A stretch of DNA of 60,000 bases from Symsagittifera roscoffensis. Its lineage: Eukaryota > Xenacoelomorpha > Acoela > Convolutidae. Location of the stretch: positions 82,269,847 through 82,329,846 of the forward strand of contig NC_087064.1 of NCBI RefSeq assembly GCF_963678635.1, read 5' to 3'. The translations under genes and the position numbers were made by a program. The notes below the pieces were generated by a model that saw only the letters and a program-made list of their open reading frames with translations, searched no databases and had not been told where the DNA came from. Each line of letters opens with the position of its first letter. Position 1 is the stretch's first letter. Shown here one piece after another: positions 23,480 through 36,100 of this stretch.

Positions 23480-23923
23480 GGGTCTTATGCACAAAACGGC
23501 CCAAAATACGTATTTCTACATCTTGATCTTAAGTAAATATATGGTTGAATCCGATTGGTTCATTAGCCATCCAAATGCAAACAACATGGTCCGGCTTTTC
23601 AAATAAAATTTAAAGCAGATAAAATTATTGACCGAGATGATGAAAACGATAGAAATTTTTTCGCGTTGAAACCGTTTTACTGAACTTTTTCTTTGGGTAT
23701 AATTTCACGAAAAAACACTAGAAATTAGTTTTATTATTTGACTAAGATTCGCATTTTCAATTACTTCGGCTAATATTTTTTTCTGCTGGAACGGTTGACT
23801 GACTTGCCTGACCAGGTTGCTTGAATTTGATTGGCTAATATTTGCCAATCAAATTCTGGCGCATTAATTTTTGCTAAAAAGATATAAAGATTTTGATTTT
23901 GGGCCGTTTTGTGCATAAAACCC
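23480..23923. mobile_element. MITE B, intact, 8-bp target duplication
   Basis: Ends GGGTCTTATGCACAAAACGG at 23480 and GCCGTTTTGTGCATAAAACCC ending at 23923 are inverted copies. CATTAAGC flanks both sides (23472-23479 and 23924-23931). Length is 444 bp, which equals MITE A minus its insertion to within 2 bp. Near the right end a TTTGATTGGC ... GCCAATCAAA inverted repeat can form a hairpin. Confidence 0.92.
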
Positions 23924-24612
23924 CATTAAGCGACCAAAAAACCAGAAATTCAAAAACTCGAAAAAGTACCAAGAGATGTAGACGTTAGTTTCAATATGCC
24001 TTGATTGAAGTAAATTTTAAGAAAACCGTTCCACATTAAGGAATTGCTAGTGTTAAATTAGCATCGAATCAAAGCTAATGAAGCGGTACCGAAGCCTAAA
24101 ATCTTTTTAGCAGACGCTCGTTAAGCCAAAACAAAAATATTCTCAAAAAAAGTTTGTGAGCCTCCCTAAAAAACAGGCATTTAATTTTTCTTGCGTTGTT
24201 TTGGGACTAGAAGATACAGAAAAAGACTCAGTGAACCAGGATCAGATAACGGTATACAAGGCTGGATAACAGAATTGGATGCTGGTAAAGGCACAGAACA
24301 AAACTGACTAACAAAGCAGGTTTGGGTCTTTTTATGGACACAAGCATGAAACCTGCTAGCGAGACTGCGTTAAAAACTCGTTAAGGTGCAGATATGTAAT
24401 CTGGTAATTAATGGGACATTTGAAGGTGATTGCACGGAAATATGTCAAACATAAAATTGGAACATTTGTATAGCAGCAATCCCTGATGCCTTCAAGTTGG
24501 GAAAGCAAAACCTCGCAAGAGAAAACGGAAAAATCGGGAGAAAAGTGAAAAATGTCAAAATGCACCAAAAACTGATTCGAATTCACTGAAATGGGACTTT
24601 TTCTGCTGTGTC

Positions 24613-24807
24613 TCAACGTTCTAAACAGCTTGGTTCCGCAGCAGCATTTGAACTAACCGGAACAAAACATTCATTCAAAGAACAACCATCTTCATAGTCT
24701 TTCAAGGAGGCCTCGCTTTGACAAAACAAGCAATTCACGGTTTTCTGCGAACATAAAAAGAAAAACGGGCAAAAGAATCCTAGAATACTTCTCACCTTCA
24801 GCAGCAC
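24613..24807 (-). other. Cys-containing short frame in unit 1, possible two-exon small gene
   Basis: A 64-codon minus-strand frame begins MLLK. A canonical donor (CTGAAG|GTGAGA, intron from 24795) and acceptor (TTCGCAG, to 24745) would remove 51 bases and join MLLK to KTVNCLFCQSEASL. A further donor-like GTTAGT follows VP in the Cys-spaced stretch. The equivalent frames lie at 26940-27131 and 29264-29455. The pattern C-x2-C then spaced C resembles small secreted Cys-rich proteins, but no family is recognised and near-identical copies give no information about selection. Confidence 0.2.
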
Positions 24808-25766
24808 AGGACCTCACTATTGTGGGCCCTCACTCAAAGACAACAACCAATGATCAGCACCACAAAGTTTACAACACGATCAATATCTGTTTTGCAACGA
24901 TAGCGAGCATTTTAGTTACCCAATAAAAGTTGACAAATCCAAAAAAAAACAGGAAAAACCTTTCAACCGAAAAAAAAAACAAAAAAAATTGTCCAAAATC
25001 AAACTTGGTAAATTTACACATTAAAAATCTTTCAATTGCAGTAAAATTTATTTAAATCAAAATGAAACTCATATTTTGGAAATGAAACCATAAAAGTCAT
25101 TCAAAAAAAAAACGGGAAGTAAAACGACAGAAACTAGGACAAAAACCAAGAATCCGAAAAATTCAACTTTTTCAATAAATGTATTTGAAAAAAAAAACAA
25201 TTACTGCCTGAAAGGAACTGCACCTAATTACTACTTAACTTAAGTGATGGTAGTTTTTTTTTAATTTTCAAGAAATTGAGCATGTTTGCCATTCCTAATA
25301 TTTGACCTTCTGTGAACAAAATTATTTACGAAAAAAAAATCTAGTGTCCGGTTGCACTACCTTGATCGCACTGGCAAAAGCTATATTTAAAAGTAAAATC
25401 GCCCATTTGACAAACTAAGCAAGGGGCAGAAATCAAATGCGAAAAAAAACTTGGATTTTTTCCAACTTTTGCAATTCCATAAAATCAAAACACAGATAAA
25501 TTCAAATCTTTCAATTTGAAGTCGTTGCTACCTTCATGAAAAAAAAAACAACCATGAAAAGACAGATTGAAAAACAAACTTTTAGACAGATTTCTGAAAT
25601 CGTACAAAAAATCCCTGCAAATTTCCTAATACCGAAATTCCTGCAACATTAGAATATATCAAAATGAATTTTAATTATAGTAAAAGATAGTAACAAGCAA
25701 GCCCACTAGTAAAAAAAACAGACAAACTATATTCAGACAATTAAAGCTTTTGAAGCCGAAAAGATT

Positions 25767-25991
25767 CTATCTGCCAAAAGCACGGGTCCTGGCCGCATTC
25801 GCAACACGGAACTTTGGCGTCCGAAGAATGGAAATCAGGTGTATCAAATGAGCAAAGTTACCAGCTGGAACTTCGTATGTATAAACCAAAACATGGTTAA
25901 CTTTGTAGGAAAAATTCACTGATCTCAAAATGGCATAATGGGTTAGAAAAAATGTGTAAACAAGAAAGCAAAAAACTTTTTGAAAATTCAT
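25767..25991 (-). other. Short frame with hydrophobic start in unit 1
   Basis: The 74-codon minus-strand frame begins with a basic residue followed by a hydrophobic stretch that would suit a signal peptide (KVFCFLVYTFFLTHYAIL). Copies are at 28091-28315 and, with a changed start, 30346-30534. In another frame over its end the DNA reads PCCECGQDPCFWQ. Neither product is recognised; it could be random sequence. Confidence 0.18.
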
Positions 25992-26104
25992 TTTCCGAAG
26001 CTCGAAAAAACATGTAACATCCTACAATTATTTGGAAGTCAAAACTCTTGTCGCTCACTGATTAGACTATCCCGTGACTATCAGAAAGCTGTACCAGTTC
26101 GTAA

Positions 26105-28428
26105 TTTTTCTGCTGGAACGGTTGACTGACTTGCCTGACCAGGTTGCTTGAATTTGATTGGCTAATATTTGCCAATCAAATTCTGGCGCATTAATTTTAG
26201 CTAAAAAGATATAAAAATTTTGATTTTGGGCCGTTTTGTGCATTAGACCCCATTAAGCGACCAAAAAACCAGAAATTCAAAAACTCGAAAAAGTACCAAG
26301 AGATGTAGACGTTAGTTTCAATATGCCTTGATTGAAGTAAATTTTAAGAAAACCGTTCCACATTAAGGAATTGCTAGTGTTAAATTAGCATCGAATCAAA
26401 GCTAATGAAGCGGTACCGAAGCCTAAAATCTTTTTAGCAGACGCTCGTTAAGCCAAAACAAAAATATTCTCAAAAAAAGTTTGTGAGCCTCCCTAAAAAA
26501 CAGGCATTTAATTTTTCTTGCGTTGTTTTGGGACTAGAAGATACAGAAAAAGACTCAGTGAACCAGGATCAGATAACGGTATACAAGGCTGGATAACAGA
26601 ATTGGATGCTGGTAAAGGCACAGAACAAAACTGACTAACAAAGCAGGTTTGGGTCTTTTTATGGACACAAGCATGAAACCTGCTAGCGAGACTGCGTTAA
26701 AAACTCGTTAAGGTGCAGATATGTAATCTGGTAATTAATGGGACATTTGAAGGTGATTGCACGGAAATATGTCAAACATAAAATTGGAACATTTGTATAG
26801 CAGCAATCCCTGATGCCTTCAAGTTGGGAAAGCAAAACCTCGCAAGAGAAAACGGAAAAATCGGGAGAAAAGTGAAAAATGTCAAAATGCACCAAAAACT
26901 GATTCGAATTCACTGAAATGGGACTTTTTCTGCTGTGTCTCAACGTTCTAAACAGCTTGGTTCCGCAGCAGCATTTGAACTAACCGGGACAAAACATTCA
27001 TTCAAAGAACAACCATCTTCATAGTCTTTCAAGGAGGCCTCGCTTTGACAAAACAAGCAATTCACGGTTTTCTGCGAACATAAGAAAAACGGGCAAAAGA
27101 ATCCTAGAATACTTCTCACCTTCAGCAGCACAGGACCTCACTATTGTGGGCCCTCACTCAAAGACAACAACCAATGATCAGCACCACAAAGTTTACAACA
27201 CGATCAATATCTGTTTTGCAACGATAGCGAGCATTTTAGTTACCCAATAAAAGTTGACAAATCCAAAAAAAAACAGGAAAAACCTTTCAACCGAAAAAAA
27301 AAACAAAAAAAATTGTCCAAAATCAAACTTGGTAAATTTACACATTAAAAATCTTTCAATTGCAGTAAAATTTATTTAAATCAAAATGAAACTCATATTT
27401 TGGAAATGAAACCATAAAAGTCATTCAAAAAAAAAACGGGAAGTAAAACGACAGAAACTAGGACAAAAACCAAGAATCCGAAAAATTCAACTTTTTCAAT
27501 AAATGTATTTGAAAAAAAAAACAATTACTGCCTGAAAGGAACTGCACCTAATTACTACTTAACTTAAGTGATGGTAGTTTTTTTTTAATTTTCAAGAAAT
27601 TGAGCATGTTTGCCATTCCTAATATTTGACCTTCTGTGAACAAAATTATTTACGAAAAAAAAATCTAGTGTCCGGTTGCACTACCTTGATCGCACTGGCA
27701 AAAGCTATATTTAAAAGTAAAATCGCCCATTTGACAAACTAAGCAAGGGGCAGAAATCAAATGCGAAAAAAAACTTGGATTTTTTCCAACTTTTGCAATT
27801 CCATAAAATCAAAACACAGATAAATTCAAATCTTTCAATTTGAAGTCGTTGCTACCTTCATGAAAAAAAAAACAACCATGAAAAGACAGATTGAAAAACA
27901 AACTTTTAGACAGATTTCTGAAATCGTACAAAAAATCCCTGCAAATTTCCTAATACCGAAATTCCTGCAACATTAGAATATATCAAAATGAATTTTAATT
28001 ATAGTAAAAGATAGTAACAAGCAAGCCCACTAGTAAAAAAAACAGACAAACTATATTCAGACAATTAAAGCTTTTGAAGCCGAAAAGATTCTATCTGCCA
28101 AAAGCACGGGTCCTGGCCGCATTCGCAACACGGAACTTTGGCGTCCGAAGAATGGAAATCAGGTGTATCAAATGAGCAAAGTTACCAGCTGGAACTTCGT
28201 ATGTATAAACCAAAACATGGTTAACTTTGTAGGAAAAATTCACTGATCTCAAAATGGCATAATGGGTTAGAAAAAATGTGTAAACAAGAAAGCAAAAAAC
28301 TTTTTGAAAATTCATTTTCCGAAGCTCGAAAAAACATGTAACATCCTACAATTATTTGGAAGTCAAAACTCTTGTCGCTCACTGATTAGACTATCCCGTG
28401 ACTATCAGAAAGCTGTACCAGTTCGTAA
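26105..28428. repeat. Tandem array, unit 2 (2,324 bp)
   Basis: Nearly identical to unit 1. Its left part is the MITE right end only (26105-26250), followed by the single-side CATTAAGC. Confidence 0.95.
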
Positions 28429-30519
28429 TTTTTCTGCTGGAACGGTTGACTGACTTGCCTGACCAGGTTGCTTGAATTTGATTGGCTAATATTTGCCAAT
28501 CAAATTCTGGCGCATTAATTTTAGCTAAAAAGATATAAAAATTTTGATTTTGGGCCGTTTTGTGCATTAGACCCCATTAAGCGACCAAAAAACCAGAAAT
28601 TCAAAAACTCGAAAAAGTACCAAGAGATGTAGACGTTAGTTTCAATATGCCTTGATTGAAGTAAATTTTAAGAAAACCGTTCCACATTAAGGAATTGCTA
28701 GTGTTAAATTAGCATCGAATCAAAGCTAATGAAGCGGTACCGAAGCCTAAAATCTTTTTAGCAGACGCTCGTTAAGCCAAAACAAAAATATTCTCAAAAA
28801 AAGTTTGTGAGCCTCCCTAAAAAACAGGCATTTAATTTTTCTTGCGTTGTTTTGGGACTAGAAGATACAGAAAAAGACTCAGTGAACCAGGATCAGATAA
28901 CGGTATACAAGGCTGGATAACAGAATTGGATGCTGGTAAAGGCACAGAACAAAACTGACTAACAAAGCAGGTTTGGGTCTTTTTATGGACACAAGCATGA
29001 AACCTGCTAGCGAGACTGCGTTAAAAACTCGTTAAGGTGCAGATATGTAATCTGGTAATTAATGGGACATTTGAAGGTGATTGCACGGAAATATGTCAAA
29101 CATAAAATTGGAACATTTGTATAGCAGCAATCCCTGATGCCTTCAAGTTGGGAAAGCAAAACCTCGCAAGAGAAAACGGAAAAATCGGGAGAAAAGTGAA
29201 AAATGTCAAAATGCACCAAAAACTGATTCGAATTCACTGAAATGGGACTTTTTCTGCTGTGTCTCAACGTTCTAAACAGCTTGGTTCCGCAGCAGCATTT
29301 GAACTAACCGGGACAAAACATTCATTCAAAGAACAACCATCTTCATAGTCTTTCAAGGAGGCCTCGCTTTGACAAAACAAGCAATTCACGGTTTTCTGCG
29401 AACATAAGAAAAACGGGCAAAAGAATCCTAGAATACTTCTCACCTTCAGCAGCACAGGACCTCACTATTGTGGGCCCTCACTCAAAGACAACAACCAATG
29501 ATCAGCACCACAAAGTTTACAACACGATCAATATCTGTTTTGCAACGATAGCGAGCAAAATCAAACTTGTCCAAAATCAAACTTGGTAAATTTACACATT
29601 AAAAATCTTTCAATTGCAGTAAAATTTATTTAAATCAAAATGAAACTCATATTTTGGAAATGAAACCATAAAAGTCATTCAAAAAAAAAACGGGAAGTTA
29701 AACGACAGAAACTAGGACAAAAACCAAGAATCCGAAAAATTCAACTTTTTCAATAAATGTATTTGAAAAAAAAAACAATTAATGCCTGAAAGGAACTGCA
29801 CCTAATTACTACTTAACTTAAGTGATGGTAGTTTTTTTTTAATTTTCAAGAAGTTGAGCATGTTTGCCATTCCTAATATTTGACCTTCTGTGAACAAAAT
29901 TATTTACGAAAAAAAAATCTAGTGTCCGGTTGCACTACCTTGATCGCACTGGCAAAAGCTATATTTAAAAGTAAAAATCGCCCATTTGACAAACTAAGCA
30001 AGGGGCAGAAATCAAATGCGAAAAAAAACTTGGATTTTTTCCAACTTTTGCAATTCCATAAAATCACAATCTAGATAAACTCAAATCTTTTAATTTGAAG
30101 TCGTTGCTACCTTCATGAGAAAAAAAACAACCATGAAAAGACAGATTGAAAAACAAACTTTTAGACAAACTTCTGAAATCGTACGAAAAATCCCTGCGAA
30201 TTTCCTAATACCGAAATTCCTGCAACATTAGAGTATATCAAAATGCATTTTAATTATAGTAAAAGATAGTAACAAGCAAGCCCACTAGTAAAAAAAACAG
30301 ACAAACTATATTCAGACAATTAAAGCTTTTGAAGCCGAAAAGATTCTATCTGCCAAAAGCACGGGTCCTGGCCGCATTCGCAACACGGAACTTTGGCGTC
30401 CGAAGAATGGAAATCAGCTGTATCAAATGAGCAAAGTTACCAGCTGGAACTTCGTATGTATAAACCAAAACATGGTTAACTTTGTAGGAAAAATTCACTG
30501 ATCTCAAAATGGCATAATG
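28429..30519. repeat. Tandem array, unit 3 (truncated, internally deleted)
   Basis: The first ~1.1 kb is essentially identical to unit 2. At about 29557 some 75-80 bases present in units 1 and 2 are missing. Beyond that the copy differs from the other two by many single-base changes, and it ends at 30519 where retrotransposon sequence begins. Confidence 0.93.
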
Positions 30520-31890
30520 AAAGCGCGCAAGCAATGGTTCAGATCAGAGCATTCTTAATAGCATTCGAGCAATTAAATGGAGGATAATATATTTTCCATG
30601 TCATTCGATCAAGGCCGTCTGTGGGTTAACACTCATTTCAGGTATTGCTTAACACAATCGATCCAGCTTTTTTAGGCCTTCCTGCTGATTTTTCCCTAGG
30701 ACTAACACATAGTCTGTTGATCTAGCACATGGTCATTTTCTCTTCGGTGAACATGGCTATACCATTGTAGCCTCGCCCGCACTTGTAGCTTGTCCAGATC
30801 AACAAGACCAGTCATTTTAACTACTGCTTCGTTGGTAACTCAGTCTTTATAAACGATTCCTGTAATCCTAAGAGAGCTGGATATTGCGTTGATCTGCGCC
30901 GAGGTTTCAGAGCAGTGCGTCAGAACTTACCGGAAACAAGCTAAGTAGATACGATACCATTTGATCAAGTCAATATCTTTATTCAGCAGCAGAGGCGCAA
31001 TTTGCAGCCATTTCGCCCAGAAAGCTGTTATTTTGACCAATGATGCACGTATTGCGTCACTTTCAATGGAAATCAAATCACCCAGACAGCAGAAATCTTT
31101 CACATTACTCACGCTTTCAAATTGATTAATCCGTAGAGTAGCATTCTGATTTGAGCGATAGTTGGAAGGATTTTTTGCAGCTTGCACAAACATAATTAAT
31201 ATTATGTTTAGGTATCTTCCTCAGGCTACTGCACTTCTTATGCACCCATTGATTGCAAGAATTGCAGCGTAATGAAATGCCGCCGACTCCCTTCAAACAA
31301 CAAGCGCATGGATATTTTCCGGTTTTTTGAGTAATAGACTTTTGGCCTGAAATCAAATTCTTTGTCTTATCCACGTTGATTTTTAAACCGCGTTTTTGCA
31401 AAGCCCCGTTCCAAGTATTAAGCTTCTCACTAGATTGGGACTCCATTTCAGGGGATATCACAAGGTCATCTGCATATAGCATATCCCATGGTACCAAGGA
31501 AAGACAGTTTATTATAACCTCTTCAATTACTATTATAAATAACAATGGGCGAGGTGCCGATCCTTGATGCAGGCCTACTTTAATTTTGAAGTAATCACCG
31601 CATCCTTGGGATCTGTTAATTCTGGCTTTCGATTCGGTGTACAGGCACATAATTAGTGGTAGCAGATTTTCGGGAACTCTCTGTTGTCTCAAAGCCCATG
31701 GGATCAGTTCCCTGGGAACACCGTCGAAGGAACACCGATCAAAAAATATGCGATGCAGGGGGTTTTTCTTTTCCACAAGCAGTACTTGAATTGTCTAATA
31801 AGAAAAACGGCATCAGTAGTTGATCTACCACCCATTAAGCCCAATTGCAAGTCATAAAATTTCATCACTTGTCAGACGTTTTTCTAATTA
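30520..31890 (-). mobile_element. Non-LTR retrotransposon (LINE), 5'-truncated
   Basis: Minus-strand sequence encodes, with several frameshifts and stops, the later part of a LINE ORF2. The element abuts tandem unit 3 at 30519/30520 and its 5' side fades at about 31890, so only the 3' ~1.4 kb remains. No poly-A tail or target duplication is evident. Confidence 0.85.
30540..31890 (-). pseudogene. LINE reverse transcriptase, C-terminal half, broken
   Basis: Reading from 31890 downward: a LGLMGGRSTTDAVFLIRQ segment (motif 2a region), frameshift, then FDGVPRELIPWALRQ, VGLHQGSAPRPLLFIIV and YADD (31465-31476), followed by the thumb region GLKINVDKTKNLIS. Next comes a C-x2-C/C-x2-C/H-type zinc segment (YPCACCLKG, CNSCNQWVHKKC, CASC) and, after another frameshift, the CCLGDLIS and ARLQWYSHVHRRENDHVL segments that close such proteins. 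This order is typical of LINEs whose RT is followed by a Cys/His segment. Stops and shifts show it is inactive. Confidence 0.88.
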
Positions 31891-33127
31891 ACGAAAAATA
31901 ATTTGGTTCATTAACACTCATTAAAGAAAGTTGGGAAAAAACCAAGTTTTAAAAATAAACAAATCAAACCTCTTGTCTATTTTTGTGATTGAAGTTGAAA
32001 TTAGAACACAGGCCATGCTTCGCTCCGCAAATACTTTCGAAAACACAAAAAAGCAGCTCTAAAAAGTGCAATAATAAAAATTAGATAAGCTTCGAATTAG
32101 TAAAAATTCGGCAACCTTCGAGATTCTAACCTATGACCTAGCGATTAAGAGTCTCATACACTAAATAATCAGTCACGGAAGCTTAACAGGCACCAAACAC
32201 AAGTCAAAAAAAGCGCACAACAGATGCTACGCAATTTCCAATGCTACAGCGGAATTTCCAAATAAGTGTATTTGCGAGTAAGGTTAGAAAAAATACGTAA
32301 GGTAAAAAAAAATAGAAGGCTCGTATCCGAAGTTCCTGACCTTATACGAAAAAAATAAAGGACTTCAAAGCTCCTACTCTATATTGTCGCAACAATAACA
32401 GGGCATTTTTCGAAACCTACAGTTTTCGAATCGAACGCGGTCGAAGGGTTCCAATGTAATCCATCTCTTCATAACAGAATGGCCTCGGCGAAATGGATGA
32501 CACCGCTTCAGTTGCGCGCCAAGGGCAAACAAAAAACATAGCCAACAGACCGTTGGAAATATGCCATTGTTCCCAAAAAAAATTACAAAGTTCATGCTCT
32601 TAAAGGTTTAAGGACTCAACCCAATGAGAAAAGTGGATCAAATTAACCCAATTTCAGAAAATGGATCAATAAGTGATATTTTTATTCAGCATGAAAATCT
32701 GAAATTTAACATCTTCTTTCGAAACTAGAAGCTGAAACGAACATACCTGCTGTTCCCAGGCCTTCCACTCGTTCACGTTTTTTTCGCTACATATCAGTTA
32801 CATACTCGCTACAAATTCAGATTCGACCTCCAAACGATAAAATAGGAGGAACAAATTTTAAGAATGTTCCTGAAAAAAATCAACACGACCTATTACAAAA
32901 AAGTCTTATATTTTTTAAGATCATTGAACTGAAATGCAAATAAAGCTAAAAGTTGTTCATGTACGTATTAACTAACAATTCGTAGCGGTAAAACTGGTGG
33001 TGTTAATTTTTCTTACAAGTTAGGGAACGAACACTGTTGACCATATTCTGTAACTCAACGGCAAGTAAACTCTCAAAACTGACGGCAAACTTTTAAATGA
33101 AACCTGTCGTCAATTTGATATTTATAT
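31891..33127. other. Spacer downstream of IARS2, no gene recognised
   Basis: Mostly AT-rich. A less AT-rich pocket at 32374-32595 carries a 73-codon minus-strand frame with Cys and Arg but no known motif. A degenerate SINE-tail-like stretch (ATGCTTCGCTCCGC) lies near 32014. AATAAA on the minus strand occurs at 33127-33132, overlapping the IARS2 stop, and again near 32680; the latter is the more believable polyadenylation signal. Confidence 0.35.
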
Positions 33128-36100
33128 TTATTTATGTACAACTTCGCTGCAACGCCTACACAACTGATCGATTGCATCAGACAAAAATAATCTGCACCGA
33201 GGACATTTTTCAAAAGTTTCATTGACATCATAACCTATTTTTAAACTATTCGCACAAATCTCCGAAACTTCAACAATATTGGATGGCTGAAAATGAGCAC
33301 CAGTTCTAAACTTAGCTGTTCTACAGCCAATGATTTCACGCACGCATGCTTCTGATAACAAGGGACTAAGCACATTAGTGTTAAGATAATAAAAACAAAT
33401 GTCGCATTTTTCTAGCACCTTGAGATCATTTCCTACTTCGGTCAATACTTCACTTCTTACACTTTTCAAAAGCTCAAAAATTTCCAGATAATCTGATTTG
33501 AAATCGCGCGAATTATCGCTATATAAATCATCTTCACTAAAAAGAAACCCTTGGCAAATTTCATGGCAAAGATAGGGCACAAAAGGTTCCAAACTGCTAT
33601 GCAGCTTCTTAAAAACATGCAGCAAAGCCGATTGCGCACTTCGCCTAGTTTGAGAACTGGCGTGATCACAATACAATCTGTCTTTGATAGATGAAAGATA
33701 GAACGTCGATACGTCATCGTGAGCAAAATTGAGTAATCCGTGAACAGCAGTGTGAAACGATAGTTGGTTCATTTCTTCGTGATACTTCTTCACATTATCA
33801 TTACATTTTACAATTATGTATTGGTCGATTGGTTTCATTTTGTGCCAAGATAAAGAATTTTCAGAGTTGAAATCGTACAAGTTTCCACTTAAGACACGTA
33901 AAATTAGTCTGAATTTTTGGTAAGCTGTTGCGGTTTTTTCCATAATGCGCTCGCTGTACGCTATGTCGTCAGTCGTGTCTGCAAGAGCTACCCATAATCT
34001 AAGAGTGTCAGCTCCGTATTTAGCTACGACTGCTTTAGGATCAACCACATTTCCTACACTCTTTGACATCTGAAAGACAGAAACCGATTTAAGAATTAGA
34101 ACAAGTAAAGATTGTCAAACCATTCAGAAGACTCAGCAAAGAAACTTCGATAAACTTTCATAGACTTTTTTCAATCAGAAGTTTTTCAAATAAGCAATTT
34201 GCAGAAGTGTGTATTTTTTCTGGCAATCTGAGAATTGTTGTCAGAGAACTAATTACAGAAAAAGCGAATAGATAAATCAGCTAGGACTACCTTGTTCTGA
34301 CTTTGATCTAGCACAAATCCATGAGCGTACAAATGTGTGAAAGGAGCCTGTCGTTTAATGGCGAAGCAAGTGAGAAGCGAGCTCTGAAACCAGCCACGAT
34401 ACTGGTCTCGACCTTCGACATAGAACACTTTCTTTGGATTTGCCACAGTCTCATCGCTACCCAAAACTGTTTGCCAGCTAGATCCAGAGTCAAACCACAC
34501 ATCCAAAATATCAGACCCTGCAAAAAAATCGAGTATCAAAATTTACAGAGCCCTAATTATTTTTGCTTTTTACTGTGGCTGAATGCATTCTATCCGCAAT
34601 AAACTCCGGCGACCAAAAACGTTTTGAAAAAAACAACAAGAGCATTTAGCAAACAGAAAACAGATAGTCTAAAATATCTACTTTAACAAACGTTTGTCAG
34701 AATTAATTGGAGTGAACAAGGTCTAAAAATCTTATAAAAAACTTACGACTTTCACTGACAAATTCAAAAAAATGCAAGGAAACAAATTTTACTCACTCCG
34801 CACAATTGCACTTCGCAAACCCAAGACAAATGTAACGGGAAACTTAAACCAGGTTACCAATCAAAAACTTCACTAATGAAAAAAAAAAAACAAATCAGAT
34901 TTTTTCAAAGCCTCCACCAAACGATATACAGAGTACAAAGTGATGCTTCTGATCTAGTTACGCATCAGTAAGACCACTAGCGTAGCTTAGAAAACTGATA
35001 AATAGCGCGCATGGATCAAAATAGCGTAAATTGACAATGACCAAACCATAGCAAATTTACAAAAAAATGACCACAGGTAAAACCTCTGTTATTTCGGCCT
35101 TAATATATCAATATCTTTCAGATGATATAAAAAGTACACAAGTCTGTATAAATATCTACAGCATTGATGGTAATTTAGCGCCGGATTATATGCATTTACT
35201 GTAGCAAGTCTAATCATATCAGGTTAAAGCCCTGAGTGATATGACTTCTCTTTAGTATCTATCAAGCAGTTTTGATTGGGTAAAAGTTGAAATAGGATTA
35301 GCCGTTTACGCGTTGATAGAGCAAATTATATCGCCCGTTGATTATCTCAAATTTCAAAATTGCGAACTTTGAAGAAAAAAAATTTAATTTCAGGAAAATG
35401 TCTCCAAAATTTTCAGCTCAGCGCACCTATGGCTTTGAGATGCTGTTAAAACCATTTTAACAGCATCTCAAAGCCATAGGTGCGCTGAGCTGAAAATTTT
35501 GAAGACATTTCCCTGAAATCAATTTTTTTTCTTCAAAGTTTGTAAATAAAAACTTTACCTATTGATCCAGTTTTTTCTGGTTGGGTTCATGCTATCAAAA
35601 AAGCACCAATCAAAAATCGTTGTAGAAATTCAAAGAGCTTTAAGGTCATCAATTTTTTTCTTTGAGTTTCGAAAGTTGAGATTTTTTCAAGAAAGTCAGT
35701 GTTTTTTTTGTTTACCTGCGTTCATTACTCTTTTCCCACAGTCAATTGGCTATGTTCAATTTAATTGACGGAATTCTGCATCAATAAAAATGGAGTTAAT
35801 GCAATAAGTGGAGCATTGTGAAGAGTCAATGAACTCAGTGAATACTCTTGAATAGGTCGTGATGATTTTTTTATGATCGACTTCTAATTTCGAAAATGGA
35901 GATTAATTTTCAGATTTCCCAGCGGAATAAAAACTGTACAAGTTGATCCTGTTTTCTTGATTTGGGTTTATGTTCTCAAAAAAGCGTCAATCATAAAACG
36001 TTCTACAAATTTAAAAAATTTAAAGTGCATCTATTTTTTTTGTTGAAATTCGAAAGTTAGATTTTTTTCAACAAAGTCAGTGTTTTTTATGTTTATTTGC

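Larger units (their letters stand above)
23778..26104. repeat. Tandem array, unit 1 (2,327 bp)
   Basis: The unit starts inside MITE B at TTTTTCTGCTGGAACGG and ends just before the same sequence at 26105. It contains the right part of MITE B and about 2.2 kb of sequence unrelated to the MITE. It carries three more A bases than units 2 and 3 at about 24753. Confidence 0.95.

Noticed and set aside
33127-33132. AATAAA overlapping the IARS2 stop as its polyadenylation signal
   Set aside because: It would leave almost no 3' UTR; the AT-rich stretch gives such a match by chance. A later site near 32680 is more likely.
34249-34602. Alternative frames overlapping IARS2 exon 5 on both strands
   Set aside because: They are shadows; the true frame has class I synthetase motifs and correct splice sites.
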